DNA of 64,000 bases from Viscum album. Its lineage: Eukaryota; Streptophyta; Magnoliopsida; Santalales; Viscaceae. The position numbers and the translations under genes are program-made. The notes beneath the pieces were generated by a model. The model made no database searches. It saw only the letters and a program-made list of their open reading frames with translations, and was not told the origin of the DNA. Each line of letters opens with the position of its first letter. Position 1 is the first letter of the stretch. Positions 49,786 to 62,300 of this stretch are shown piece after piece. The stretch covers positions 1,151,556,050 through 1,151,620,049 of the forward strand of contig OY728165.1 in NCBI GenBank assembly GCA_963277665.1, written 5' to 3'.

Positions 49786-51425
49786 AAAAATTATAATATC
49801 ATTCATTCTAGTGTTAATACTGATCCAAACAATAATATGTTTTAATGTATGAATGATAAAAAATCTTATTATTTCGAAATAATATCTCATTTATAGATTA
49901 TTAATGATTTAAAAATAAAATTTTAAAATTTTATATACCATATTTTATCTTAGTGAAATAGAAAAGATCATGAATAATTTTTTATAAAAGAAATAGATTT
50001 TAATGACTTGACTCATTTTTTAACGAACCTCTTGAAAATGATGGATTTTCAGCCATATTATTGAGAGTAGAGGATAAAAACAATAATAGAGGCCTATTAA
50101 TTAGATATTTTTGTATGAAAATCGTCCATAAATGAATGAATTTCATTCATTATGGTGGGTAGAGGATGGGTCATTTTGGAGGTGATTATGTGTGTAATTG
50201 TATCTAATATATATTAAATAATGAATTGAGAATGTGGTTTTAAATGGAAATTATATAAGAAGTGTTATATTTTGGATATTTGATAAGGTTATTTTTACCC
50301 TGAGCTCATACACACATTTAGAGATAAACATTTAGGATTCTTTTATAATTTATCCTTTATTTACTCCCTTTTACATTATATATTTATTTACATGGTACCT
50401 CCATTTTTACCTTCATAGAATATTTTTTCATAAAAAACTTTAACATATAACCCAGTTTTTAAATTATATCTTCAGATATGAAAATAGTTTTATTAGATTC
50501 AATTTTTAATTTTTTTAAAAAATTATTATATCAATACATAACATCAAAAAAATATTTTTATAGACATGTTATTCAATGTAAAAAAATAAAAAAAATTTTT
50601 TATCACGTTTTAAAAATAAAAATATGGCTGGTAAATTTTATTCTCTTTAAGAATTATACATTAAAATCAGTTTTGAAATGTAATAAATTTATAATTTTAA
50701 AATAATAATACGTCATAGCTATAAATATAATTCCATATAAAAGGATCCTTCTTGTATTAAATGATTTAATATTCATTAAAAAATCCTTAATATGAAATTT
50801 AATATTTTTTATTCATTTCATTATATGTCTGTGAAAAATAGAAATATTTAATTATCATTGTTAAAATATTGTTGATTTTTATTTTGAAGAATAATATTTA
50901 ATATATAAATAATTGTATTTAAAAAAATAATTTTTTTAGTTGTGAATAATCAAATTTTTTCTTATATTATATATATATATATTATTTCACAAATGATGTT
51001 CATTTATGTTACATATAATTCATTGAATTTTACGAATATAATATATTTAATCATTATATAAAACTAATATTTTCAATTTATTTCTTAAATTGAATTTCAT
51101 TAAGATCTATTGTAATTTCAAAATACATATAGTACCTATTTTATGAATTCATATTATTATTTAAATCAATGAAATGTTTTAAAATGAGAAATTATCATTA
51201 TTAATATCAAATAAATTGAAATAATTACAAATCGGTAACTTGATTTGTTATATTACACCAAAACAATAATATAACATTTGAAAATAGTAAAATAGAACCA
51301 ATAATTAACCAATTAAATTATTTAATTTAATTCATTTATAATATTACCATGAGCACATTTCATTATTAGTTTATTCATTAATTGAATAATTTTTCCATAA
51401 TGAAATTTTCATACCCCATGCCAAT
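49786..51425. other. AT-rich stretch, nothing recognised
   Basis: Long A/T runs with a (TA)n near 50967-50982. Two open frames of about 75 codons are Lys/Ile/Phe-rich and look like chance. Confidence 0.6.
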
Positions 51426-52000
51426 GTCGGATGAGGAATGAATCCCCCAATCCCACCTCTAATAGCTCAAGGGTTGTTGAAAATGTCGAGTACACATATC
51501 ACCTTAATGGGAGGCCATATCCTAATGTACCTATATACACATAAACATCTTCATGAACATTAAAGTATAAATAGTAAAATAAGTGATAACGATGCATGTG
51601 TACATCAAAAATACAACCATAATTGAATGAAACAATGTACTTCAAACTTATGTTAAAATAATGTAAACCCAAATTAAAAGATAACGATTTCCAACATGTG
51701 AACTATTAAGGGACTGCAACCATTGAAACAGACAGAACATAGATCAATATTTGTACCTCATAAATCATTTTCTGGTCCTAGTCCCTCTATGACTCTACTA
51801 AATGGAAAGTCATCTTCATATGTAACATCATGTGGGGGAAACACTAATATGAGGGTGAGTATAACAATACCTATTAGGAAACAAAAACTTCCATATACAC
51901 ATAACATCAAGAATAAATATAAACTCATCATAGGGATATTTCAATAGTATACAAAATAATAATATCCATATATACTCAAAATAGACATATATTGTATCAG
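51426..52000 (-). repeat. LTR fragment, minus orientation
   Basis: GGGGGAAACACTAATATGAG followed by GGTGAGTATAACAATAC (51835-51873) resembles the segment of the element 3 LTRs near 40355-40390 and 48000-48040, including the upstream ATGACA/TGTAACATCATG word. Probably a piece of a related LTR with no internal region nearby. The borders are unknown. Confidence 0.35.
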
Positions 52001-52499
52001 TTTGGTCACAAATACTAATCCATCATAGGATTCTTTAATTAATGTTCTATAGAACTATAATCATGGGGAACAAAAAATCTAATTGTTGAATAATGGCCAA
52101 AACTAAATGTGGTAAATTTATAATTATTGGAAGCAAGTTCTAAGGCACAGGAAAACCATTACTGATAAGATCATTTACAAGATGGTTTAAAACCACAGAG
52201 AGAAACCAATTTAATTTTCACAACTTGTTTGTATCATGATATCTTAGAAATAAATTAAGGATCTATATAATTTTCAGACTCCACCTATCATTTCAAATCC
52301 AATTCATTCCACATATCTAATATCCAAAATAAATAATGTGCATTATTAAATATCTGTATTGAATGAAGAATAATTTTTTTTCAATATTATATTAAATAAT
52401 AAAATTAAAATCAATTAGGAATCCGTATATATATATATATTTTATCAAATATGATTTCGGAAATAGTATCGGCCATGACAAATAAAATGGATACCAGAA

Positions 52500-52909
52500 A
52501 ATTCCTGCCCAAAGCAAAGCTTCTAACTATTTATTAAAAAGAAAGAAATATGTACAACAAAGTAGCAGACGAGGAAAAACAATATAAAAACCCTCAACCA
52601 CCAATAAAAAGTCAATAGACCATAATACGAGATATAATTTCCATAATCAGAGTCACCAACAGTCTTCCACTAAGATTGAGATTTATCCAATTTGAATATT
52701 TTCTAGATATCTGTATCCACATTCCTTGACACCTTAGATGATGATCTGGTAGACAAGTTTCTAGGAACATTAGAATAATCCTTATTTTTTCTCCTCTTAG
52801 AGGATAGATCCTCACTATCAAAAACCTTTAACTTTCCAGTTATGATTTCATCCTTGTAATAGGTGAAACCTCAACTACATGAGATCCTAATCGATGTACC
52901 CAAATTATT
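52500..52909 (-). other. Downstream of LINE copy 1; no ORF2 seen
   Basis: The LINE ORF2 (endonuclease and RT) should follow ORF1 here on the minus strand. Neither the remaining 400 bp nor anything further left shows it. There is no clear poly(A) tail (poly-T on the plus strand). Confidence 0.4.
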
Positions 52910-54003
52910 CTATTCATCCACAAAAATGTTTCCCCATTTATCAGGTAATTCGAAGACCTGAAAAAGATTCTGGATTTCTAACATAAAATCAAAATGTTTT
53001 TTCACATAAATCTTATTTGAGACATCGATCAGTGAAGAATCAGGGGTCACCAATCCTGGGATCCGTATATGGGTGTCCTCAACTAGAGTAACATCTTTAA
53101 CCAAATCAGATCGAGTATTTGGGGGGGCACTATAAAACTCCTTCGTAGATTCATCAATTAGAAAACCTTTGATAGTATCAAGAATATACTCATTAAATGA
53201 ACCACCATCAAGGGAATAAGGAATTGTAAACATCGAATCCTTCACCTTGGACTTCCTACGACAGAGGGCTGCTGAATGACCACTTACACGACATTCCTCA
53301 AAAGAAACATTCTTCCGACATAGCTCTAATGTGTGTCCAACATCCATACATACATTGAAGAAAAGAGGATTTCTTTCATACTCAAAATCCATTGGAATAT
53401 TATCATAATGATAGGAATGGGTTACCTTGTAAATCAATGTGGTGCTAAGATCAACCTCCACCAACATACAAGTAATGTTACTAAACCATCCATCCTTAGT
53501 CTCCTAGTCCAGCCGAATCGAAGTTCATATTTCCATGCCAATGTCATGAAAACTTTTCTGATGTAGAAGACCCAATTCAGTCCATGAAGATGAATCCAAT
53601 GTTGAGTCAACACATTTCTTTTATGTGAGACATTAAAATCCAAAGACCATTCATGCAGATGAAGCCAACCAGGTTACAGAAATAGGGTTCCAAAGCTCCT
53701 TGCTTGAAGCTCCAATTCATCAAACGAAAGAAGGCAACCAAAAAATACTCGACCAAGAGAAACACATTTCCAGTTAGAAAATCCATAAAAATGAGAGGTT
53801 ATACGAGTCAAATCATCAGGTTTCCACATTTGGTCAACTTTAAGAAGAACGATACATGCAGTCAATTTGTTTTTACCATTTGGCATTCTCTCATCAAGCG
53901 CTAAAGGGTTGGATTCTTCATGAGATGATGAACTCATACAATGAATTCTACTAAGAAATGAATCCTTGATCAACTCCAAATAATTATCTATATCTGGATT
54001 CAA
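52910..54003 (-). pseudogene. LINE (L1-type) ORF1 remnant, copy 1
   Basis: ORF1 of plant L1 elements is an RNA-binding protein with a DUF4283 domain followed by CCHC knuckles. The first frame (54003-53434, one stop near 53670) shows FYGFSNWKCVSLGRVFFGCL, LQARSFGTLFL, then PGWLHLHEWSLDFNVSHKRN and WIHLHGLNWVFYI, all in DUF4283 order. After a frameshift near 53470 the next frame (53467-52910, 185 codons) gives MLVEVDLSTTL, DFEYERNPLFF, and two knuckle-like blocks, CMDVGHTLELC and CRVSGHSAALC, each with its first Cys position changed. The C-terminal part is acidic and not recognised. A host DUF4283 gene is less likely. Confidence 0.72.
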
Positions 54004-54338
54004 CCCTATTCTTGAATTCCTTACGAGACATTTCTTTGTACAAATGCATGAGTAACATTCTCAATTTTCAATGATTGTTTTAGAAATAAGGTAAGTAAAA
54101 TTATATCATAAAAAATGATTATTATATGATAAAAAAAATATTATTTAATAATATATACATATTTATATAATTATTATGATGTAAAAGGAATGAAATCATT
54201 TTGAGGAGCCAATATCCCACACATTCACGAACAACATTATCACTTCCCTTGTGTTTGAATAGTTAATTTAGAAAATATAAAATGTATATTGGATTGACCT
54301 AAAGGTAATTATTGAATTAATCATATATATTATATTAT

Positions 54339-55984
54339 GTAAATTATTTAGTTTAAATTATTTTATTATAAAATCACCGTATAGTGTGAATGATCACATT
54401 TCTTTTAGGATGTAGTATGTCACACCCCGGTGTTACTTCTTCCATGGTTTCAGCTCTTTTTGGGTATAGGGTAGACCATGTTTAAAATTTAAAATTTTAA
54501 TTTAATGATCATTTTTTTTGGATTATCGGCATTGAGTGGATGATTATGGGATATTTCAGAAACCATGCAACCTACCTACTGTTTAAAATAAATTATAATT
54601 TTAAAATAAAAATGAAATGAAGTTAAATTTTCTGTTAAAAATAACATAAAAAAACAGAGTGTTTTAGGAATAATAATAAAATTATTATTATAGCAGATAA
54701 TAGTAATTTTTTTTTAAATTTTTTTCTTATTAATCTGTATTACTCTTATTGAAAATTTCATTAACATTTTTACTATTTGAAATGAAATAATTATCATTAT
54801 TTTTGTTGTTAAAAGTGTAATTTATATTAAAAAATATGTCTTTTATTATTATTCTTATTAAGAAAATTGTTATTATTATTATTATTATGATTATTACCTA
54901 GGTGGGTTCATAGGCACCACACGATTAGTGGAAGTCATGCGGTCAAACTGGGAACTCGTTTTGTTTTGGCATTTGAATGAACCAAATAAAAAAAGAGAAT
55001 TTGTTGAAAAATTAAAATTCAGTTAAATATAAAATTTATCAAAATTATTATAATATTATATTGTCATGGAAAAATCTTTGAAAAGTAAATAAATTATTCT
55101 TAATAGAAGAATTATTTTTATAATTAATATATTTTTATTAATGTTATCATTATTATTATGTGTATTATTATAAAATTAATAAATGTATATTAATCAAAAA
55201 ATAATTATTTAAATAATAATAATTTAATTAATATTGAAAAATTTATCCATGTCAATATAATATTTTAATAATTTTGATAAATTATATATTTAACTGAATT
55301 TTAATTTTTCAACACATTATCTTTATTTTATTTGGTTCATTCAAATGCCAAAAGAAAATGATTACCCGGTTTGACCGCACGACTTCCACTAACCGTGTGG
55401 TGCCTATGAACCCACCTAGGTAATAATCATAATAATAATAATAATAATAACAATTTTCTTGATAAGAATAATAATAAAAGACAAATTTTTTATTATAAAT
55501 TACACTTTTAACAACAAAAATAATGATCATTATTTCATTTCAAATAGTAAAAATGTTAATGAAATTTTCAATAAGAGTAATAAATAATAATAAGAAAAAA
55601 CTTTAATAATAAAAATAATACTATTATTTGCTTTAATAATATTTTTATTATTATTCTTAAAAAACACTATTTATTATGTTATTTTTAACAGAAAATTCAA
55701 CTTCATTTCATTTTTATTTTAAAATTTTAATTTATTTTAAATAGTAGGTAGGTTGCAAGGCTTCTAAACTATCCCATAATCATTCACTAAATACTGATAA
55801 TCCAAAAAAAATGATCATTAAATTGAAATTTTAAATTTTAAACACGGACTACCCCATCCCCAACACGAGCTGAAACCATGGAAGAAGTAACACCGGGGTG
55901 TGACATACTACATCCTAAAAGAAATATGATCATTCACAATATACGGTGATTTTATAATGAAATAATTTAAACTAAATAATTTAC
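54339..55984. repeat. Long inverted repeat, 1646 bp, almost no spacer
   Basis: The arms 54339-55161 and 55162-55984 are reverse complements, about nine in ten bases matching by eye, centred at 55161.5. The outer parts pair GTAAATTATTTAG with CTAAATAATTTAC. Each arm includes about 79 bp of flank, the LTR start TGTCACACCCCGG (54418, inverted at 55905), ATT/AAT runs and GGCACCACACG. Because flank plus LTR start are inverted together, this is an inverted duplication rather than two independent insertions. Arm differences are partly CG to TG/CA. Confidence 0.9.
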
Positions 55985-56331
55985 AATGACTATTTTAGTT
56001 GTAGAAGTGTTTAGTGTATGATATTCTATGAAAGTAATTGTTTTTCTGAAAATGATGGAAAGACCATATGAAACATTTGTATACCAGCATGTTTTTACAT
56101 GAAATTTAAAATGCACTTCAGATCTTCTTGTTGAATTCTTGGATTAATGGCCAGTTTTGGATTTTGATATGGATATTTGGAAAACCCCAATTGATTAATG
56201 TCTCTTACCTAGTCGGTTTCTTGTGATATGGGAGGGTCCCAGAAACGGAAAATACTTTGAAGATTAGTTATTTTAAGGTGGGGGACTAACCTTGAGGTGG
56301 TTGGGGTGGCGCCAGATTGTGTGGTGCATCT

Positions 56332-56365
<34 letters not shown>

Positions 56366-57373
56366 ATTTTTGTTTGAATTTTGTGGAATACCCCTTGAGA
56401 AACAAACCATGGGAACATGACATATTGAAGAGTTTTGATAAAAATGATTTTGGCACTTGTTAGATGGTGCACTACTAGTGGCACATAGTAGGGGAATAGT
56501 TTTGTATTATTTATATGAGGTTATTCCCCACAGTTAGGCCGAGAGTGTCGACAATCATGTGTTAGGGATTTTTGACATAATTGAGTTGGTCATTCCTTGA
56601 GGATTTTTAAGATAAATTAGTATGCTCTGGTTATCCCTTGAGTTTTTAGGATTTCACATGTTTTCCCTACTACGTGTACTATTGGAGTTGTTTCCCTCAT
56701 GGTGTAGTATCTTATTCCTTGTATCTGGTTTTGGATTTTTATTGGAAAAATAATGAACATGTTATTGTTTTAAAAATTATTTCTATGTTAATGTTTTGGA
56801 AGCAGATGATCAACTACCATTTCTCCCACTTATGCCCTGTTTTATATTTTGAGGGAAATAGATTATGTTTTCTTTAAATTTTAAAAATTTTATAAAAACT
56901 ATATTTATATTTTTAGTTCAATCCTTTTAATCAATTATTTCATTATTTAAGGTATTTTAATTTGGAATAATGTTAGTCAGGACAACCTATTGGGTTTTAA
57001 TACCCACTCTTATAGTGTTTTTTTATAATTCAAGTTAATGCTGCTGGATTTAGATTGGATTAGATCACCTTGGGAGATGTTTGGTTTTTGAATTAGACAG
57101 TAAAACACACTGTTAAATGTATTCTTAGTCTTGGATAGGTTATTCGTGGTGTTTTAAGTCCTTTATTTTTTCCATTCATTCATTTAACTTGTAGGGTTCT
57201 ATTATATTTATTCCCCTATGATTATTTTCATTAGAAGAAATCATTCCCATTTTCTACTCTATTGAGGCCCTGGAGTTTTTTCCGAGCTAAGGATGATCAG
57301 GAACACCTCTCGTGCCTTTCCATGGATTGGCTCAGATGACCAGTTTATGGTCTAACTAGGTTGGATCATGAAA
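54418..57373 (+). repeat. Element 4 5' LTR, rearranged
   Basis: It holds the LTR start (54418-55161), then the inverted arm of the palindrome (55162-55984), then the LTR end portion (about 56000-57373). The middle of the LTR, present in the other copy, is missing, so the inverted duplication replaced it. The end is set by the primer site at 57377. A (TA)n tract lies at 56334-56362. Confidence 0.6.
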
Positions 57374-57376
57374 ATA

Positions 57377-57391
57377 TGGTATCAGAGAAGG
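57377..57391 (+). other. Primer-binding site of element 4 (tRNA-iMet)
   Basis: TGGTATCAGAGAAGG: the first eleven bases match the complement of plant initiator tRNA-Met. This is the clearest primer site in the window besides that of element 2. Confidence 0.75.
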
Positions 57392-59312
57392 TAAACTCTT
57401 TAGTGGACCTTTCTTTTTAGAGTGCCCATAATAATTTGAGGCTATCATTGTAGAAGTAGTAGGATTTTGGGGCTCAAGATATAGGAATATGAAGGAATTC
57501 ATGAACCCTCACTCTTTCCAATCCTTGGGTTAGCATGGGATGTTTAGGATTATTGGTGTCCTTTGATTCTTGTGAATTATTTTATACTGTAAAATGAAAA
57601 TAGAGTTGAGAATATATCCCTTGTGAGCTTGTAGGGCCTGGAAAGCCTTGGGGAGTAGGGTAAATTTCCTGAGAATGCTCTCTATGATGGTATCCTAACT
57701 GAAATATGGCCACCAACCATGTCTCAGTGTCACCCACTGACACAATTTTCCCCTTAGTCTGCCATTTAGGTTTCTTTTCATTATCCATGTTGTTTTGAAA
57801 AACATTATTTTATCCAATAGAACAATTCAGTTGGGTCCTTGGTTGCATCTCTTTGTCTAGACTATTCCCCTTGAAGAGTCAATGTATGTTCAGAATGTGG
57901 TCATTAGTGACCTCCCCAGTGGTAATTCCTCCAGTTGATCAATGAAGGGACTTCCAACATGCAATTAGGATCATTATTACACAACATTACTTTTTTAGTT
58001 GTGTGGATACTCTTTCAGAAGAATCATGGTGGTGAGTTTGTCCATAATAGGTTTTTATGACTATTTTAAATGATTGTGTGTTGAATGGGAGATGGGATAA
58101 GATCCCTCCCCCTATAATGTCTCTCAGAGTTGTGATGGTCATGTTCAGTTGTGTCTAGAACTATTATGTTCACTTTTAAATTAAAAATTAGATGTTGTGG
58201 ATCCTTTTCAAGTCTTTTGTTTTGACAAGAGATTATCATGCCATCGAGAGTTTCGAGATTCTCAGTTCCATATGAATGTGCTTCTTATTGTACCATTTCT
58301 ATAATTGTTACCTATTAGAGGTGTAGATGATTATTCATGTGCATATTATTTTTCCTAGTCATGGCAATGTTACATGTTTATGTATTGTGAATCTCGGAAT
58401 GGGTTGGGGTTTATTGGTTGGCCCTAGAATGTGGTGTGGTTTCTTGAGGCACAAGAAGGAGAAGTATCATTCAATGGTTTCTAAATCCTCACATCGTGGT
58501 AGAAGATGCTTCAAACATCAAAGCTCCAACCATAGGACCTTGAGTGAAGTCGTAGCATAGTCAAGAAACCCCCCAAGGGTGTAATGGATCTTATTCTAAC
58601 ATATATCTTCTAATTTCTTATGATATTTTTCCAATCATGTCCCTTTTTTTGTGGATTTTGTGTTTGTGAAGCCCTTATGTTTTACATGTTGTTCTGTGGT
58701 AATTATACATGGAGGTCAATTATTATGGGGGAGACCCCAATTAGTTCTCTTAGAGTTACCCCAAAGTTAATTTATATTTATAACAATCCTTATGGTGTGG
58801 AGTCTGTCTAGGCCTCCTCATGTTATTTTCAATGATTTGGTTCAAGTATCAGTTTGTTGGTGGGTGGTCTCCTGCCGAACCACGTAATTCTATGTTCCCA
58901 TTTTTAGTAAAGGGTTTGGATGAGAGGGTTCCAAATTTTTATGGAGTAATATTTTAAAAGGTACTCGTTGGATGTTGTTTAAGCTCTTTTTAGGTTTTTA
59001 GAGGGTGGTTGTGTTCTTCTTAGAGTCATTCCTATATTTGTTTTAAGAATGGATTTATCATTGTGAAAGATTTGTGTCTTTCATGATCGATGAAATGAAA
59101 GTGTTTAATCATTTGGGGGAGGGGGGTTCACATAGTGGGGAGTTTGTTTCGATATCGTGAGTTCTTCTTGTCAACCATTCTCTCATGAGTTGGGTTTCCT
59201 GACCAATTTTTTCATTGGGAATCTTCTTGAAATGTAAAGACGCATATATTTCTGTTTGGGGTTCGACCTCATGATAGATTTATGTCGATTAAATGAATCT
59301 GGGTGGGATAAT
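57392..59312 (+). other. Element 4 internal region, non-coding
   Basis: No frame shows gag, protease, RT, RNase H, integrase or zinc-knuckle motifs. The longest plus-strand frame (58327-58560, 77 codons) has a basic end (HRGRRCFKHQSSN) but no family match that I know. It ends in the purine tract GGGTGGGATAAT (59301-59312). Confidence 0.55.
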
Positions 59313-62300
59313 TGTGAAACCTAGGTGTTATTTATGTCTATATTCCATCTCGGGTCGGGGTTGGGGGAGACCATGTTTAAATTTTGATTTTTTATTTAAT
59401 GATTAGTGTTTTGGGCCTATCAACACTAAGTGCTTGCGAAGGGGATGATTTGGAGACCTTGAGAGAAGTCTGGTGATCAAAATAAATAAAATATTTAAAA
59501 TACTAATGAATCTAAGAAAAAATGTGAGTAATAAATAAAGTAAAAAAAAGGAGTGTTTTAAGAATAATAATAAATAATAATTACTTCAGATTATATTTTT
59601 ATTTTTATTTTTATTTTTTATTAATCATTATTATTATTATTAAAACTGTTATAATATTTTTACAATTATAAATGAAATTGTTATCATTATTTGTACAGTT
59701 AAAATTATCATTAATAATCTCATGGTTTTTATTATTCTTATTATTATTCTTATTAATAAGTTTGTTATTATTATTAATATTTAGGCCTATGTTCAGGCAC
59801 CACATGATTAGTGGAATCCATGCAATCAACATGGGTACCCTTGCGGGTGTAGAATTATTGTCTCCCAAATAAAATAATGTGAATGAGTTGATAAATTAAA
59901 AATTAGTTATATAAATAATTTCCCTTAATTATGAAAATATAATTTTTCCTTATAAAACATTTCTATTATTAAATAATTTTTTATTTTTAAAATCATTATT
60001 TATATCTTTAATATATTTTTATTAATTTTTTTTATTATAATTATGTGTATTATAATTATTTTCATTTAGAAGGTTATTTATTATTATTATTGTTTTAATT
60101 TTTTTAATTATTATGATTAATTAGGTTTTTTATATGGTTTTAAAAATGATAAGAAAACACTTCCCCCGTCAAATTTGGAACCCCCCATTTCCTCCAATAC
60201 TCATCGCAGAACCCCCCTAGTATGAATCAAGGTGCGCAACACCTCTCTTCTGGAACTGACCTCACCCTCGGCCTCCATCCTCCTCATAGCACGACCCAAG
60301 CATCATGCGCCTACCCAGATCACAATGTGGCACCCTCCCTACTACCCTATTTTATCATGAACTACAACCTCCCATGCCCCCTCCAGAGCAACCCATGGCC
60401 TCCGGAGACCATCATGTCGGTGGTCCTAGCTGGTGCAACCCCCTCCATTGGTTGTATTTCCACCGGCATGCCTCCCTTTGGTGACATCCATTCCCCCATC
60501 ACTCTTTTATTCTCATTCATCACATAGTTTACCCCTTGGTTATTGTTTTTATTAAGGTTTACCCCTATAATCATGAGTCCAAATTGTTGATCCTCATAAC
60601 ATAATTTTTTATAATTATTAAAAATTTACTTTGAATGAAAAAGTGAGAAACCCCAATAGAGAACATAAGTATTAAAGGATAGCTTAATCGTATTGGTATT
60701 TTTAACCATTAAAAGGTTCCAGGGAAAATAAGATATTTATTTCTCTATATTATCCTTTATAAGGTCATAAAATAGATGCACCAGTCTATTCCATGCTTGC
60801 ATGTATTCCCCTTGGTTGATTTTACATGCATTGAAACATCTTACATGGATACAATTATTCTTGTCAATCGAGTACCTCTATTCTATATTGTTGTCCACCC
60901 GAATAGCCTTTTACATCATCTTACCACAATCTAATTCTTAGATAATTGATCATAATGTATTCCTCCTCCATTTCATCTCTACAATGTATTAGTAGACCCA
61001 AAGGATTCTCACCATCCATGACTGTATTCTGCGAGACATTCCAAATGGGATCATCCCCACAGTTTGCTTCCACTACTCGAATAACATTTCAATTTATGTT
61101 AATGGCACCATTCCAAACATGGACCATCACCTTCCTGGAATAACATGTCTCCATTGGTGAAGGCAGATAAGAATAATCTTAACATCCTTTCTTACCGGCA
61201 TGTAGACCCTTCCACCTCCTCGGACTGTGTATGTCGCTACAAAAAAATTATTGAGCATTGACTCTTAAAAATTAGATATAAGAGTCATCAACATACTCCT
61301 CCCTAAAAATAACATACTCCTAATTGATATGTTATGTCCCATATTTATCCTAGTGATTACCTTCATTATAGATTCCCTTAAATAGATTAGACATCTTAAT
61401 AGATGGCAACACCCTTCTCGGGCGTGACCTGTATACTATAAATGAATCATCATGGGGAGCCTCAAATCCATTTTTATAAAGTCCCATAAGAATAGCCTCA
61501 ATATAAGAAGAAGCCTTTCAGGGGTTTGGACCTTCATCAGTGACCATTGAAATTTACATTAAAAGATTAGAACCTTCAATAGAGGCCCTAACAACTACAA
61601 TAACTAGATTAGCCAAACTAGATTCCACTTTTCCCAAAGGACATTTCACAACAGTTTTGGGCACACCAAATTCTTTCCTCAAATGGTTGAAAACATTATA
61701 AAACAATGGATTACTCTCTAAAGACTCATGATGATGAAACTTATCGAGTACTAAGTCATAGCTATCATGTATCTTCAAAGCCTAACCTTCTTCAACATCA
61801 ATGGGAATGTTCACAACCACAATGGCTCCTGGGTTGTCCTCTTCAATGCAGTTACCTGGTGATTCAGTAACCAAATTGGACTTCTCACAATCCTCAATAT
61901 CCTATAAATGGAGAACTTCATTTAATGAAGCTTAATTTAGGTCCATTCAAGAGGGACCCATTGATCAATTCTTTCAACAAGAGTCATCATGGCCGAGATT
62001 ATTGCAGGACGAACATATGATGACCCTTGATATATATAAACCCTTTTGATAAAACAAAATATCATCATCAATATCTATGCCAATGGCTTCCAACTGATTC
62101 ATGGAGGCATCAACTAAAATACTGGTTCTAGGGGAATTAGGGTTTCTTATGACGTTGCATCGGTGGTCCGAACATATGAATCAACACAAAATATTTCCAA
62201 TCAAATGTAGAATATCTACATTCTGAAACAGTAGGGGGATGCAATGCTGTGAGATACCAATCTCCATGATTGGTGGGTATCATTTTAGGTGGTGATTGAA

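Noticed and set aside
49612..49845. 77-codon plus-strand frame, Asn/Tyr/Ile-rich
   Set aside because: It spans the outer end of the element 3 right LTR, with AT-driven composition.
54339..55984. Foldback or MITE transposon explanation of the palindrome
   Set aside because: No target duplication at the outer ends, and the LTR start inside each arm with flank included fits an inverted duplication better.
58327..58560. 77-codon frame in the element 4 internal region as a possible gag
   Set aside because: No capsid motif or CCHC knuckle; probably chance.
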